Assembly (NCBI RefSeq): GCF_900111025.1
Contig: NZ_FOFN01000006.1
Location: 1-49,248, forward strand
From: Hyunsoonleella jejuensis
GTDB taxonomy: Bacteria; Bacteroidota; Bacteroidia; Flavobacteriales; Flavobacteriaceae
Reading direction: 5' to 3'
DNA: 49,248 bases
Shown here: piece after piece, positions 41,113-49,248 of the stretch
Numbering within the stretch: the stretch's first letter is position 1
Layout: each line of letters begins with the position of its first letter
Position numbers and translations under genes: made by a program
The notes under the pieces: generated by a model
What the model was told of the DNA's origin: nothing
What the model saw: only the letters and a program-made list of their open reading frames with translations
Database searches by the model: none

Positions 41113-41680
41113 ATTACCAACAGACCCGCGTTGGGTAAATATTGTAGAAAAGAATATTGAAGAAATATTAACCGATCATGCATTCTGCGAACAAAAAGCT
41201 ACCAGTACAGCAATTTCTTTGATTGTAAGCTTTCCTGAATATACTGAATTGGTTCAGGAAATGACAGCATTGGTAAAAGAGGAAATCAGCCATTTTAAAA
41301 TGGTGCATGATAAAATTATTGAACGTGGTTGGACCTTGGGGAGAGACAGAAAGGATGAATACGTTATTCAACTCATGAAATTCTTTCCAAAAGGTGGCAG
41401 CAGAACTACACAACTGGTTCATAGATTGCTCTATGCGGCATTAATAGAAGCTAGAAGTTGTGAACGTTTCAGACTATTATCAGAAGAACTAGAAGACGAA
41501 GAATTGCGTACTTTCTATAGAAATTTAATGGTAAGTGAAGCAAACCATTACACTATGTTTTTAGGCTTTGCAAGACAATATGGCAATAAAAAAGAAGTTG
41601 ACGCCAAATGGCAGCAACTTCTTGATTATGAAGCAAAAATCATGTCAAATCTTGGAACTTCAGAAGCGATACACGGTTAA
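41099..41680 (+). CDS. miaE: tRNA-(ms2io6A)-hydroxylase (MiaE-type di-iron enzyme)
   Basis: A 193-residue ferritin-like di-iron monooxygenase that hydroxylates the isopentenyl side chain of ms2i6A37 in tRNAs reading UNN codons. The ligand pattern is clear: ILTDHAFCEQKATSTA (first Glu-region, about 22-37), VKEEISHFKMVHDKII (E-x2-H, about 60-75), RLLYAALIEARSCERFR (about 108-124) and MVSEANHYTMFLGFA (E-x2-H, about 143-157). The length is usual for the bacterial enzyme. It overlaps the upstream lipoprotein gene and its stop overlaps the convergent porin gene by four bases. Confidence 0.92.
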   Translation: MLGLKLPTDPRWVNIVEKNIEEILTDHAFCEQKATSTAISLIVSFPEYTELVQEMTALVKEEISHFKMVHDKIIERGWTLGRDRKDEYVIQLMKFFPKGGSRTTQLVHRLLYAALIEARSCERFRLLSEELEDEELRTFYRNLMVSEANHYTMFLGFARQYGNKKEVDAKWQQLLDYEAKIMSNLGTSEAIHG

Positions 41681-42204
41681 AATTGATAACCAACCCCTAT
41701 TTGTATATTCGTGTTAATAGCTTCAACACCTTGGTTGTCGTCAAAAATATTAGATAATCCGTAGCTGTAGCGTAAATCTACAAAAATCATTTGATTGAAT
41801 TTATACTCCAAACCGCCGATAGCAGAATAATGAAAGTTTCTCATGCCATCATTAACTTTATGAGATTTCAAAGCCACTTGTGGCCCTACTCCCAATCTCC
41901 ATTTTTGATTTAACCTAAATTTGAAAAATACAGGCATTTGAATTAAATCTAAATGTAAAACTTCTGCTTTAGCGCCTTCTGGAGAAAATTGTAATTCTGG
42001 AACTACAGAAATTGCATTTGATAATCTGAAATCACCATAAAAACCGATATAAAAACTGTTTCTATGTTCGTTTGTCATAGTTGGTACATCTTCAAAATCT
42101 AAATTTGAGATGTTATAACCAGCGCGAACCCCATAAGTACCTTTTTGGGAAAACGCTTGAAACGATAGGCTAAGTAAAAAAGCTATAAGTGCTAATCTTT
42201 TCAT
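41677..42204 (-). CDS. Porin-family outer membrane beta-barrel protein
   Basis: A 175-residue protein with a signal peptide (MKRLALIAFLLSLSFQAFSQ). The mature part has amphipathic strands such as GTYGVRAGYNISNLDF, HRNSFYIGFYGDFRLS, VVPELQFSPEGAKAEVLHLD, FKFRLNQKWRLGVGPQVAL and a terminal VGYQF, the aromatic outer-membrane sorting signal. This is the OmpA-like / PorT-like eight-strand barrel of flavobacteria. I start at ATG 42204, which gives a proper signal peptide. An upstream in-frame ATG at 42249 would add 15 residues that break it. It is monocistronic. Confidence 0.86.
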   Translation of the reverse strand: MKRLALIAFLLSLSFQAFSQKGTYGVRAGYNISNLDFEDVPTMTNEHRNSFYIGFYGDFRLSNAISVVPELQFSPEGAKAEVLHLDLIQMPVFFKFRLNQKWRLGVGPQVALKSHKVNDGMRNFHYSAIGGLEYKFNQMIFVDLRYSYGLSNIFDDNQGVEAINTNIQIGVGYQF

Positions 42205-42304
42205 TTTTAATAGTTTTGGGTTTATGTATTTATATAAATATACGTTCACGAATATATATTATAAATTTAAAACACCGGAGAAATTGTAGTTGAATTGCAG
42301 AATT

Positions 42305-43210
42305 TTACTGTGTATTACTAGAAACCGTATTGAAATATATACTTTTTATGATACCATCGGCCAACCCAATTTTAGGTACATAGATGTGTTTTGCACCACT
42401 CCATTTCATCGCAAATAAATAAATACGCATTGCTGGAATAATAACATCTGCCCTATCTTGATTTAGTGATAGTTCTGTTATTCTTTCTTCATAAGAATAG
42501 CTTTGAAGCGTATTGTAATATGATGTTAAATAAAAATAGGTTAAAGGTTTACCCAATGCCTTTCCAGACACCTTAAATATTTTATTAATATTACCTCCAG
42601 ACCCTATAACACTTATTTTTTCGTATTGTCCAGTATTATCTTTTATCCACTGGTTAAGTTCAGCCCATGATTCTTTTTTTACCATGTCGTTCAAAAGGCG
42701 AACCGTTCCAATTTTAAACGAACGAGAAGCTATCTGCTTACCTTTACTTATTACCGAAAACTCTGTACTACCACCACCCACATCAACATAAAGGTATATT
42801 TTTTCAGGATCAATAAACTTGTTCAAGTCCGTTGCAGCTATAATCGCAGCTTCCTCCTCACCATCAATCACATCAATACTTACCCCAGAATGTTCTAAAA
42901 CAGCACTTACAACGTCATTGCCATTGTTTGATTCTCGCATAGCAGAAGTGGCACAAGCTTTGTATTTTTCTACTTTATGGGATTTCATAAGAAGTTTAAA
43001 AGCTAGCATCGTATCCAACATTCTTTGGGTATTTTCTTTTGAAATTCTACCTTTTATAAATACATCTGCACCTAAACGAATTGGCACCCTTACCAATGAA
43101 TTTTTTTTAAAAACAACAGGCTTCCCCTTTTCTTCAATTACGTTGGAAATTAAAAGTCTAACAGCATTGGAACCTATATCAATAGCTGCATATTTTTTTA
43201 TTGAGAGCAT
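42305..43210 (-). CDS. ppx: Exopolyphosphatase / pppGpp phosphohydrolase family (Ppx-GppA)
   Basis: A 301-residue ASKHA-fold enzyme that releases phosphate from polyphosphate ends, or hydrolyses pppGpp. AIDIGSNAVRLLISNV (about 8-23) and DVGGGSTEFSVIS (about 142-154) are the two phosphate-binding loops. ATSAMRESNNG and IGSGGNINKIF complete the signature. It is about 300 residues, so it is the short form without the HD-type domain of E. coli Ppx. It follows the ppk1 gene by one base in the same operon, so synthesis and breakdown of polyphosphate are co-expressed. Confidence 0.93.
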   Translation of the reverse strand: MLSIKKYAAIDIGSNAVRLLISNVIEEKGKPVVFKKNSLVRVPIRLGADVFIKGRISKENTQRMLDTMLAFKLLMKSHKVEKYKACATSAMRESNNGNDVVSAVLEHSGVSIDVIDGEEEAAIIAATDLNKFIDPEKIYLYVDVGGGSTEFSVISKGKQIASRSFKIGTVRLLNDMVKKESWAELNQWIKDNTGQYEKISVIGSGGNINKIFKVSGKALGKPLTYFYLTSYYNTLQSYSYEERITELSLNQDRADVIIPAMRIYLFAMKWSGAKHIYVPKIGLADGIIKSIYFNTVSSNTQ

Positions 43211-43211
43211 A

Positions 43212-45275
43212 CTAGTTATTCAGTTTATCTACATAATAATCGTATAATGCAATTTGCGATCGCACTTTAGGCTTATTATCAATACGATATTCGTTTTCGT
43301 TATTAGTATTTATAAGGCGCGCCTTTACATTATCGCTCCAACAAATGTTGAAATTATCAATTATTTCTTGTTTTATCGCTTCATCATAAATAGGACAACT
43401 TACCTCTACCCTATTTTCTATATTCCGAGTCATCCAATCCGCTGAAGAAATATATATTTTGGCGTTTTCATTTGTACCAAAAATATATACACGCGGATGC
43501 TCTAAAAACTTATCTACTATACTTATAACTTTTATATTCTCACTCATACCTTTAATCCCAGGTATTAAACAGCAAATCCCTCTAACAATCATATCAATCT
43601 TAACTCCAGCGTTACTCGCTTCGTACAACTTATCCACCATTTCGTAACTAGAAAGGCTATTCATTTTTAGTCTTAAATAACCACCCTTCCCATTTTTACT
43701 TGCCTTTATTTGTTCATCAATTAAATTAAAAAAATATTTTTTAGTGTAGTGAGGAGATACAATTAGATGTTTATAATTATATATTCTATAATTGGTTTCG
43801 AAAAAATTAAAAATCTTGTTGACTTCTTTTAAAATTGGCTGATTAGAGGTGAATAACGTGTAATCTGTATAAATTTTTGCGGTAGATTCGTTGAAATTAC
43901 CTGTACTGATAAAACCATAGCGTTTTAGTTTTTTACCCTCTTCCCTCTCAATGACACACATTTTACTGTGTACTTTTAGGCCTGGTACACCAAAAATTAA
44001 GTTTACCCCTTCCTTTTTCATTTGCTGCGCATAGCGAATATTTGCTTGCTCATCAAATCTTGCCCTAAGCTCTATAGAAACAGTAACCGTTTTGCCGTTA
44101 ATCGCTGCATTTATCAATGAGCTCGCCACGTGCGAAATTTGTGCTAGACGATAAATAGTAATCTTTATCGTTTTTACTTTCGGGTCTAAAGCGGCTTCCC
44201 TTAAAAACTTAACCACATACGAAAATGTGTGATATGGTGCATGCACCATATAATCCTTTTTGGAAATAGCATCAAAAATGCTCGTTTCCAAACTTAAATT
44301 TTTTACTCGTAGCGGAACTATTTTTTTGTACAATAAATTAGTTCTTCCCAGACTTGGGAAACCCATATAATCTCTTTTATTATGATATCTTCCGCCAGGG
44401 ATAATACTATCTGTATTATCAATCCCCATTTTCTCCATTAAATATTCTAGTGTATCGTTATCAATGGTTTTATCGTAAACAAATCTTACTGGTTCACCAA
44501 CTTCCCTATGTTTTACGCTATCGGAAATTTTTTCTATAAAACTCTTACTTAAATCACTGTCAAAATCCAGTTCTCCATCTCGCGTGATCTTTATCATATG
44601 AGCGGAGATAGACTTGTAATCAAAAATATTAAAGATATCACTTAAACAATAGCGTAATAAATCATCAACCATGATTATATAATTATTACCATCTTCTTCT
44701 GGCAATACCACAAAACGGTCTACTGTTTTAGGTATTTCTACAAGTGCAAACTGCTTGGTGCCATCATTCATAAGCATTTTAACTGCCAAATAAGCGGCAC
44801 TATCCTTTAAATTTGGCAAAACCACTAAATCATTCAAAATAATGGTTACCAATGCGGTACTAATATTTTGAAAATAGTATTCTTTAATAAATGATTTTTG
44901 ATTCTCATTAAGTTGAGACTCATTTATTACAAAAATGTTCTCTTCCCGTAACGATTTATCTATCTCATCCAAAACCCTTAAACTCTCAGCTTGCTGATCT
45001 ATAACTATTTGAGTAATAATTTCAAGCAACTCTTTGGCTCTAATACCACCAAGCTCGTTTTTTCCTCCTTTACCAGCTTCAACAATGCGCTTTACCGTAG
45101 CGTATCTAACTTTAAAAAATTCGTCCAGATTGTTTGAAAATATCCCAAGAAATCTAAGTCTTTCTATAAGAGGCACACTTGTATCGGTAGCCTCTTGTAA
45201 TACTCGTGCATTAAACTGTAACCAGCTAATTTCTCTATTGATATATTGATTCTCAGTATTCTCTGTTTTGGTCAT
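43212..45275 (-). CDS. ppk1: Polyphosphate kinase 1
   Basis: A 687-residue enzyme that polymerises phosphate from ATP into polyphosphate at the membrane or in the cytoplasm. REISWLQFNARVLQEA (about 13-28) is the N-terminal domain signature. LRFLGIFSNNLDEFFKVR, RVKNLSLETSIFDAI and TIYRLAQISHVASSLINAA are typical. The phosphorylated histidine is expected in GLKVHSKMCVIERE (about 421-434), with NFNESTAKIYTD just after. The second His motif and arginine in the PLD-like half are present. It is first in an operon with ppx. Confidence 0.96.
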   Translation of the reverse strand: MTKTENTENQYINREISWLQFNARVLQEATDTSVPLIERLRFLGIFSNNLDEFFKVRYATVKRIVEAGKGGKNELGGIRAKELLEIITQIVIDQQAESLRVLDEIDKSLREENIFVINESQLNENQKSFIKEYYFQNISTALVTIILNDLVVLPNLKDSAAYLAVKMLMNDGTKQFALVEIPKTVDRFVVLPEEDGNNYIIMVDDLLRYCLSDIFNIFDYKSISAHMIKITRDGELDFDSDLSKSFIEKISDSVKHREVGEPVRFVYDKTIDNDTLEYLMEKMGIDNTDSIIPGGRYHNKRDYMGFPSLGRTNLLYKKIVPLRVKNLSLETSIFDAISKKDYMVHAPYHTFSYVVKFLREAALDPKVKTIKITIYRLAQISHVASSLINAAINGKTVTVSIELRARFDEQANIRYAQQMKKEGVNLIFGVPGLKVHSKMCVIEREEGKKLKRYGFISTGNFNESTAKIYTDYTLFTSNQPILKEVNKIFNFFETNYRIYNYKHLIVSPHYTKKYFFNLIDEQIKASKNGKGGYLRLKMNSLSSYEMVDKLYEASNAGVKIDMIVRGICCLIPGIKGMSENIKVISIVDKFLEHPRVYIFGTNENAKIYISSADWMTRNIENRVEVSCPIYDEAIKQEIIDNFNICWSDNVKARLINTNNENEYRIDNKPKVRSQIALYDYYVDKLNN

Positions 45276-45298
45276 TCTTGTGAAGCTATTTTAAGCAA

Positions 45299-45306
45299 CA
45301 AATATA
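45299..45306 (-). promoter_or_regulatory. Candidate -7 element for the ppk1-ppx operon
   Basis: On the minus strand TATATTTG (45306-45299) matches TAnnTTTG exactly, 23 bases before the ppk1 ATG. No -33 TTG is evident at the expected distance. Confidence 0.5.
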
Positions 45307-45410
45307 TTCTATTTAGACTGAAAAGTCATTCTGCTTATCATTAAAATTTGATTGATTTTGACTATTTATGAGCTATAGATGCACAGTAAAAAAAATTAAT
45401 AAATTATAGC

Positions 45411-45899
45411 TTAAACCTTTAAATCTTTAGGGAAAATGGTATATTCTGTTGTTCCAGAATTAATTTCAGACCATTTATTTACATCAAATTTTATAGCCAC
45501 AACACCACAGGTAGGTACGTTATCTATAAAGACATTACCATATGCATTAACAAAAGCAGTAATAGCATAGTTATGCCCAAAAACCAATAAAGCGTTAATG
45601 CTATTGTCGCAACTCTTAATAACGCTTACCAAATTCTCACCAGAAAAATCGTAGAGCTTGGAGCTGTAGGATATAATATCACTAGAAATATTAAGTTGAG
45701 GTAAAATAATTTCTGCAGTTAACTTAGTTCTCATGGCATCGCTTATTAAAACCTTATCTATTTTCGGTTTTAATGATTTCAGCTTATTAGCTATTAAATT
45801 TGCATCATTGATACCACGCTTTTTTAAAGGTCTTTCATGATCAATAACATCATATTCCCATGACGACTTTGCGTGCCGTATCAGTATAAGTGTTTTCAT
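45411..45899 (-). CDS. sixA: SixA-type phosphohistidine phosphatase
   Basis: A 162-residue histidine phosphatase (phosphoglycerate-mutase fold) of the SixA type. LILIRHAKSSWEYDV carries the RHxxSSW signature with the phosphorylated His near residue 8. LLVFGHNYAITAFV (about 110-123) has the second catalytic His. In enterobacteria SixA dephosphorylates histidine phosphotransfer proteins. The chosen start ATG 45899 puts the catalytic His in its normal position, whereas an in-frame ATG at 45959 would run through the palindromes described upstream. It is a single gene. Confidence 0.9.
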   Translation of the reverse strand: MKTLILIRHAKSSWEYDVIDHERPLKKRGINDANLIANKLKSLKPKIDKVLISDAMRTKLTAEIILPQLNISSDIISYSSKLYDFSGENLVSVIKSCDNSINALLVFGHNYAITAFVNAYGNVFIDNVPTCGVVAIKFDVNKWSEINSGTTEYTIFPKDLKV

Positions 45900-45900
45900 T

Positions 45901-45954
45901 ATAATTCGATTAAAAGTAATTTTTATCGATAAAATGTTGTTTTTATCGATAAAA
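45901..45954. promoter_or_regulatory. Operator-like palindromes with 20-bp spacing upstream of sixA
   Basis: The perfect 14-bp palindrome TTTTATCGATAAAA occurs twice, at 45921-45934 and 45941-45954, with centres exactly 20 bp apart. A third, weaker match, ATAATTCGATTAAA (9 of 14 identical), is centred another 20 bp nearer sixA. Another partial match lies around 45984-45997. Two helical turns of spacing place bound dimers on the same DNA face. The region separates sixA from a short plus-strand frame. The binding protein is unknown. Confidence 0.65.
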
Positions 45955-46014
45955 TTCAATTTATTTGCTTTATTAAACTAAAATTATATCGACTAAAATC
46001 GTTAAAAAAGAAGT

Positions 46015-46131
46015 ATGGAACAAAAAAAGTTGAGATATAGACGCATTAGCGCTAGTAATAATCGACAAGAGGTATATTACATCGATAATATTAAAACACT
46101 AGCCTACTTGTCGAATATAATTGTGCTTTAA
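46015..46131 (+). CDS. Short open frame of 38 codons, uncertain
   Basis: ATG 46015 opens a frame that reads MEQKKLRYRRISASNNRQEV and ends AYLSNIIVL before TAA. It is basic and lies divergent from sixA, just beyond the TTTTATCGATAAAA palindromes. No family is recognised. It may be spurious. The stretch 45960-46476 otherwise holds a near-palindrome ATAGATATATGTCTAT (46153-46168) and a perfect 8-bp hairpin ATACCAAA-CCAC-TTTGGTAT (46297-46316). Confidence 0.3.
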   Translation: MEQKKLRYRRISASNNRQEVYYIDNIKTLAYLSNIIVL

Positions 46132-46194
46132 CATTTTTTTTTGAAAAACAAAATAGATATATGTCTATTTGTAATACCTATAAACTAAAGAACA

Positions 46195-46445
46195 ATGACC
46201 CCAAATCAAGTTTCAAATAGTAGTAAGGCTTTAATACTGTCTTCTCTTCTTACTGTTTTTCCCTCAAAAACTTTAGATTTTCGCGCTTTAAAAGTTATAC
46301 CAAACCACTTTGGTATTAATTTCTGTTTAATTCAATGTTATGTAATTAATATAGTAGTTAAGTGATGGAAATGAATAAAACACCCTTTTTTAAATCATTA
46401 GTTTTAATTGCAGTTTGCAGTTCTTTGAACTTTTCAAGTTGCTAA
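46195..46445 (+). CDS. Two tiny overlapping frames, the second lipoprotein-signal-like, uncertain
   Basis: ATG 46195 opens 56 codons and ends in TGA at 46363-46365, whose last base starts ATG 46365 (TGATG overlap). The second frame has 26 codons, reading MEMNKTPFFKSLVLIAVCSS and ending NFSSC before a stop. It looks like a lipoprotein signal peptide ending at the lipid-acceptor Cys and nothing more. Possible readings are a leader peptide for the large HYR gene, a relic of a lipoprotein gene, or chance. Confidence 0.25.
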
Positions 46446-46476
46446 TAATATAATATTGACTCTTATCTAAAGTAAT

Positions 46477-49248
46477 ATGAGACATAAATACCATAACAAA
46501 CTAGGAGCATTTAATATAAAGAATTTGATGATAGCTATCTTTATAGCTATTCCAAGTTTTCTAATTGCTCAAATTGGAGTTCAAGAACCCTCTATTAAAA
46601 CAGGAGTACAGTTTTTTTGGTCTGATACTCAAACCAATAACTCAGATCCTGCCACACTAGAAAAAATCGAAGTGACTTCTGGAGGGGTTACTACAGAATA
46701 TAATACCTTCGTTGTGCCTTCCTCATATTCGTTAACACAAGTTGGCCCCGGTGGTCATGGTGCTAATAGAATTATTTTAAACGGCGGTCCTGTAGTCCCA
46801 ACCACTTCAGCAAATCCTGCAACATGGAACCCTATAGCCCTGGCGGCATTTCAGGATACAAACTTAAATCACTATTTTTCATCCAATACAAATGGACGAG
46901 ATTTTTGTGAGGATTTTACGGCATTACCTTTCCCAAACAATCCACCTCAAGATCAAGCTATTTCTTATGTTCCAGCAATACCATCTAATACAGACGGTAT
47001 TTTAGCGGTTACAGAACGCGGAGGAAACAACTGTTATTATATTGAAGTATTCGGTATTCCTGCAGGTGGTGGGCCAGAACAATTATTAGGTGATACCTTT
47101 GTTAAAGATGGTGGACAAAACTATTCAGGTGGTACCTGTACTTTTGGAACACCACTTGGCGATTCAGATTATTGGAGGTCAGGAAGATGTAACAACAACG
47201 GGCAAACCGTTGGTGTTGCTTTATTCTATTTAAATGAATTAGCGCCTACGGGTTCAAGCATAACAAGAATTGAGTTTGTGGGATCTACTAACGACCACGG
47301 AGATGGTAAATTCTTTATATTACAAAAATATGCTGTAGACCAACAAGTAATAGAATGCTTGGATGAAACGTATAACGGAGATTTATCAATTTTAAACAAC
47401 GCACCAGCAGGATCTACCTATAATTTAGTTTCTGGTCCTACTCCAGCAGGTCTTTCTTTCAACTTAAATACTGACGGAACATATACATATGTGCCTACTC
47501 CTGGTTTTACTGGTGATGTAAATTTTGATTATGAACTATGTCTTCCAGCTCCAAATCAAACAAATTGTGAAACAGCAAGTGCGACTCTTATGTATGTTGC
47601 GCTACCACCTGAACCTACTTTTACACAAGACTGTAGTGGCGGAAATACCAATCAAACAATTACTGTAACTAGCCCTTTGAATACGGGAGCGAACCCTGGG
47701 CAATACGAATATTCTTTAGATGGCGGGACTACATATCAAAGTTCAGTTAATTTCACTGGCTTATCACCAGCAGGAAATCCGTATAACTTAGTTGTAAGAG
47801 ATACATACACAAATAATTGTGAGCGAACGTCATCTTCTAATCCCATTAACTTAGTAGATGATACCACGCTTCCTACTATAACTTGTCCAGTAGATATTAC
47901 TGCTAATACTGATGATGATGGTACAGGTAACTGTACTACCACAGCCAATATTGGTACGCCGACCGTTTCTGATAACTGCTCCGTTATTTCCGTAGTAGCG
48001 CAAGTAGGTGGTGTTGATATCGACCCTACTACTTACTTATTTCCGCTTGGGGATACTACAGTGACTTGGATTGTTACTGATAGTGCTACTAATACTGCAC
48101 AATGTAATCAAACTGTTACGGTTATAGATAATGAGGATCCAGTAGCGGCATGTCAAAATATTACAGTACAGCTTGACGCCACTGGCAATGCTACTATTAC
48201 TGCTGCTCAAATTGATAATGGTTCTACCGATAATTGTGGTATTGCCTCTCTTGATTTGGACGTAGACACTTTTGATTGTTCTAACGTAGGAACCAACCCT
48301 GTTGTGCTTACCGTAACAGATAACAGTGGAAATACCGCTACTTGTAACGCTACAGTAACTGTTCAAGATAACATCAATCCGATTGCTATCTGTCAGGATA
48401 TAACGGTACAGCTGGATGCCACTGGCAATGCAACTATTACTGCTGCTCAAATTGATAATGGGTCTAACGATACCTGTGGTATTCAATCCCTGGCTATCGA
48501 TGTTGACACTTTTGATTGTTCTAATGTTGGTGCTAATACGGTAACGCTTACTGTAACAGATGGTAATGGCAATGCTTCTGATTGTACTGCTACCGTTACG
48601 GTTCAAGATATAACGCCTCCTGTAGCTATTTGTCAAGATATAACCATTCAACTTGATGCTGCTGGTAATGCATCCATTGCAGCTGCCGATATTGATAACG
48701 GATCTAACGATGCTTGTGGTATACAATCTCTGGCTATCGATGTTGACACTTTTGATTGTTCTAATGTTGGCGCTAATACGGTAACACTAACTGTAACAGA
48801 TGGTAATGGTAATGCTTCTGATTGTACTGCTACCGTTACGGTTCAAGATATAACGCCTCCTGTAGCTATTTGTCAAGATATAACCATTCAACTTGATGCT
48901 GCTGGTAATGCTACCATTGCAGCTGCTCAAATTGATAATGGGTCTAACGATGCCTGTGGCATACAGTCACTGGCTATCGATGTTGACACTTTTGATTGTT
49001 CTAATGTTGGCGCTAATACGGTAACACTAACTGTAACAGATGGTAATGGCAATGCTTCTGATTGTACTGCTACCGTTACGGTTCAAGATATAACGCCTCC
49101 TGTAGCTATTTGTCAAGATATAACCATTCAACTTGACGCTACTGGTAATTTAGCCATTGCTGCTGCAGATATTGATAACGGATCCAACGATGCCTGTGGC
49201 ATACAGTCACTGGCTATCGATACTACGGCTTTCGACTGCTCGAACGTG
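46477..49248 (+). CDS. Large secreted HYR-repeat surface protein (5' part; runs off the window)
   Basis: A frame of 924 codons is open to the window edge, so the 3' end is missing. A signal peptide is present (hydrophobic run IKNLMIAIFIAIPSFLIAQ, about 17-35, after a basic N-terminus). The first 300 residues form an unassigned, probably beta-rich, globular domain. A cadherin-like piece with TYTYVPTPGFTGDVNFDYEL follows (near 340-360), then an HYR-type unit (PTITCPVDITANTD, VSDNCSVISV) near residues 467-545. From about 549 on come 80-residue repeats containing QLDATGNATITAAQIDNG and DTFDCSNVG. Such proteins usually carry a type IX secretion signal at the C-terminus, which is outside the window. 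A role in adhesion or surface coverage is likely. Confidence 0.85.
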   Translation, partial: MRHKYHNKLGAFNIKNLMIAIFIAIPSFLIAQIGVQEPSIKTGVQFFWSDTQTNNSDPATLEKIEVTSGGVTTEYNTFVVPSSYSLTQVGPGGHGANRIILNGGPVVPTTSANPATWNPIALAAFQDTNLNHYFSSNTNGRDFCEDFTALPFPNNPPQDQAISYVPAIPSNTDGILAVTERGGNNCYYIEVFGIPAGGGPEQLLGDTFVKDGGQNYSGGTCTFGTPLGDSDYWRSGRCNNNGQTVGVALFYLNELAPTGSSITRIEFVGSTNDHGDGKFFILQKYAVDQQVIECLDETYNGDLSILNNAPAGSTYNLVSGPTPAGLSFNLNTDGTYTYVPTPGFTGDVNFDYELCLPAPNQTNCETASATLMYVALPPEPTFTQDCSGGNTNQTITVTSPLNTGANPGQYEYSLDGGTTYQSSVNFTGLSPAGNPYNLVVRDTYTNNCERTSSSNPINLVDDTTLPTITCPVDITANTDDDGTGNCTTTANIGTPTVSDNCSVISVVAQVGGVDIDPTTYLFPLGDTTVTWIVTDSATNTAQCNQTVTVIDNEDPVAACQNITVQLDATGNATITAAQIDNGSTDNCGIASLDLDVDTFDCSNVGTNPVVLTVTDNSGNTATCNATVTVQDNINPIAICQDITVQLDATGNATITAAQIDNGSNDTCGIQSLAIDVDTFDCSNVGANTVTLTVTDGNGNASDCTATVTVQDITPPVAICQDITIQLDAAGNASIAAADIDNGSNDACGIQSLAIDVDTFDCSNVGANTVTLTVTDGNGNASDCTATVTVQDITPPVAICQDITIQLDAAGNATIAAAQIDNGSNDACGIQSLAIDVDTFDCSNVGANTVTLTVTDGNGNASDCTATVTVQDITPPVAICQDITIQLDATGNLAIAAADIDNGSNDACGIQSLAIDTTAFDCSNV
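48121..49248 (+). repeat. Tandem 240-bp repeats inside the HYR-protein gene
   Basis: Units begin at 48121, 48361, 48601, 48841 and 49081, each exactly 240 bp (80 codons), with the fifth cut by the window end. The block GTTCAAGATATAACGCCTCC is identical at 48601, 48841 and 49081. Units 3 and 4 are near-identical at the DNA level, while units 1 and 2 are more diverged. That pattern fits recent expansion or gene conversion at the 3' side. Assembly of the region may be collapsed. Confidence 0.9.

Noticed and set aside
48037-48726. Open frame of 229 codons on the minus strand
   Set aside because: It is antisense to the HYR repeats. Its repetitive Ser/Ile/Asn-rich product mirrors the 240-bp repeat, and the plus frame has a signal peptide and known repeats.
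1-49248. Integron integrase, transposase or tRNA gene
   Set aside because: I looked for the tyrosine-recombinase pattern with its catalytic Arg and Tyr motifs, for DDE or HUH transposases and for tRNA cloverleaf ends. I found none, so the array is called integron-like only.

Overview
The window comes from the chromosome of a marine-type member of the Bacteroidetes, most likely a Flavobacteriaceae. The evidence is the AT-rich sequence, promoters of the TTG / TAnnTTTG type, weak ribosome binding sites, and families typical of the group (DUF6090, DUF3822, DUF6428, DUF4126, a two-domain DUF5117-like metalloprotease, HYR-repeat surface protein, fused GlcD-GlcF dehydrogenase). The species cannot be named from the sequence alone.

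Region 1 (1-11.6 kb) is the unusual part. Eight intact, functionally unrelated genes (Fic protein, esterase, a macrodomain-like unknown, two DUF6090 proteins, a MscS channel, a cupin and a small membrane protein), plus a thioredoxin-fold protein, a gene relic and a 728-residue secreted protein, all lie on the + strand. They are separated by imperfect, nested palindromes of about 110-170 bp. Outer arms commonly end in TTGC / GCAA and enclose a sequence-variable inner hairpin. In the clearest cases the bases just before a gene are the exact reverse complement of the bases just after it (10 bp at 308-317 / 1350-1359 and 2651-2660 / 3670-3679). That is the geometry of integron gene cassettes with attC sites, but the core boxes are not the canonical ones and no integrase is visible. 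A single cassette of the same type, in the opposite orientation, sits between rnpB and dnaX (37.5-38.6 kb).

Region 2 (11.8-14.4 kb) is an arsenic resistance operon (arsR, DUF6428, arsC-like phosphatase-fold reductase, ACR3-type arsB). A palindromic operator covers the promoter and a second copy lies between arsR and the next gene.

Region 3 (14.4-36.9 kb) is ordinary chromosome: dicarboxylate symporter, PAP2 phosphatase, aroC, an LpxH-like phosphoesterase, the GlcD-GlcF fusion, a small outer-membrane protein, a ThuA / Gfo-Idh pair and a large zinc metalloprotease. A six-gene minus-strand run follows (RecD-like helicase, DUF4126, kdsB, HAD phosphatase, KdnB-like alcohol dehydrogenase, acyltransferase) that points to Kdo / lipid A work. 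Then come a plus-strand run (membrane protein, DUF3822, rsmD) and two secreted proteins.

Region 4 (37-49.2 kb) has rnpB on the minus strand, a structured intergenic element that also occurs at 16.7 kb, the solitary cassette, dnaX, a lipoprotein, miaE, a porin-like barrel, the ppk1-ppx operon and sixA. Upstream of sixA are palindromes spaced exactly 20 bp apart. The window ends inside a large secreted HYR-repeat protein built from near-identical 240-bp repeats.
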